Positions 6,640 to 6,739 of a stretch of 6,739 nucleotides of DNA are shown here, piece after piece. Numbering within the stretch: position 1 is the stretch's first letter; each line of letters begins with the position of its first letter. The notes below the pieces were generated by a model. That model saw nothing but the letters and a program-made list of their open reading frames with translations. It was not told the DNA's origin and did no database searches. The DNA is taken from NCBI GenBank assembly GCA_021779635.1, contig JAJYAH010000390.1, positions 1 to 6,739 on the forward strand, in the 5' to 3' direction. The DNA is from Pseudomonadota bacterium (lineage in GTDB: Bacteria > Pseudomonadota > Alphaproteobacteria > Rhizobiales > Xanthobacteraceae). The position numbers and the translations under genes were made by a program.

Positions 6640-6667
6640 ATTTAACTTATTGGGCCGCCATCGGCAA
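6640..6667 (-). promoter_or_regulatory. Probable promoter of the tRNA-Arg gene
   Basis: On the - strand, TTGCCG (6667-6662, four of six -35 consensus bases) is separated by 16 bases from TTAAAT (6645-6640, four of six -10 bases). Transcription would start about seven bases further on, near 6633, leaving a leader of about five bases before the tRNA at 6628. A small inverted repeat, ATCGGC-AATG-GCCGAT at 6660-6675, overlaps the -35 box and could be incidental. Confidence 0.4.
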
Positions 6668-6699
6668 TGGCCGATCGCCGCGCCCTAAGGGAGAGCGAA

Positions 6700-6739
6700 A
6701 TGCTGCGTAAACGCGGACTTACCCCGCCAAAGCCTCGAG
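6700..6739 (+). CDS. Start of an unidentified gene, cut by the window end
   Basis: An ATG at 6700 is preceded by AAGGGAG (6687-6693) at good spacing and opens a frame reading MLRKRGLTPPKPR before the window ends. Thirteen basic, proline-containing residues are too few to identify. It lies beyond the tRNA, on the side away from the recombinase, so it is probably chromosomal rather than part of the element. The ribosome site makes it credible, but no homology can be claimed. Confidence 0.4.
   Translation, partial: MLRKRGLTPPKPR

Noticed and set aside
6376..6645. A + strand frame running across the tRNA, with a tail like the spurious proteins often predicted opposite tRNAs
   Set aside because: It overlaps the recombinase in another frame and is explained by the complement of the tRNA.

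Overview
The window reads as the right-hand end of an integrated mobilizable or conjugative element in a high-GC proteobacterium, most likely an alphaproteobacterium. That placement rests on overall composition, codon use and my memory of similar relaxase and recombinase sequences; nothing in the window fixes a genus. The element's genes all lie on the + strand. They end at a chromosomal tRNA-Arg(CCG) gene on the - strand, followed by about 110 bases of probable chromosome.

Layout: (1) 14-1795, a membrane-anchored type IV coupling protein (VirD4/TraD-like ATPase). (2) 1796-1905, a non-coding spacer with a perfect 6-bp-arm inverted repeat and a strong nested stem-loop that resembles an intrinsic terminator and also buries the Shine-Dalgarno sequence and GTG start of the next gene. 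(3) 1906-4587, a MobF-family relaxase/helicase. (4) 4577-4819, an 80-residue protein of unknown function overlapping the relaxase end by 11 bases. (5) 4820-4916, a spacer with a near-perfect direct repeat flanking a consensus -35 hexamer. (6) 4917-6581, a large serine recombinase with resolvase, recombinase, zinc-ribbon and coiled-coil regions. (7) 6552-6628, the tRNA on the opposite strand, with its own plausible promoter. (8) 6700 to the window end, the start of another reading frame.

How they work together: the relaxase would nick an origin of transfer and unwind the strand, and the coupling protein would dock the relaxase-DNA complex to a type IV secretion channel. The serine recombinase would excise and integrate the element. 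No channel genes (VirB-like) are in view, so the element may borrow a channel or encode one to the left.

The most interesting point is the junction. The last nine recombinase residues and its stop codon are encoded by the complement of the 3' half of the tRNA, starting exactly at the CCA tail. This is what a tRNA-targeting integration site would look like, but tRNA targeting is typical of tyrosine integrases, not large serine recombinases. The individual gene families are known; I do not see a clearly unknown enzymatic system here. The candidate novelties are the tRNA/recombinase overlap, the RNA structures over two start codons, and the uncharacterised 80-residue protein.
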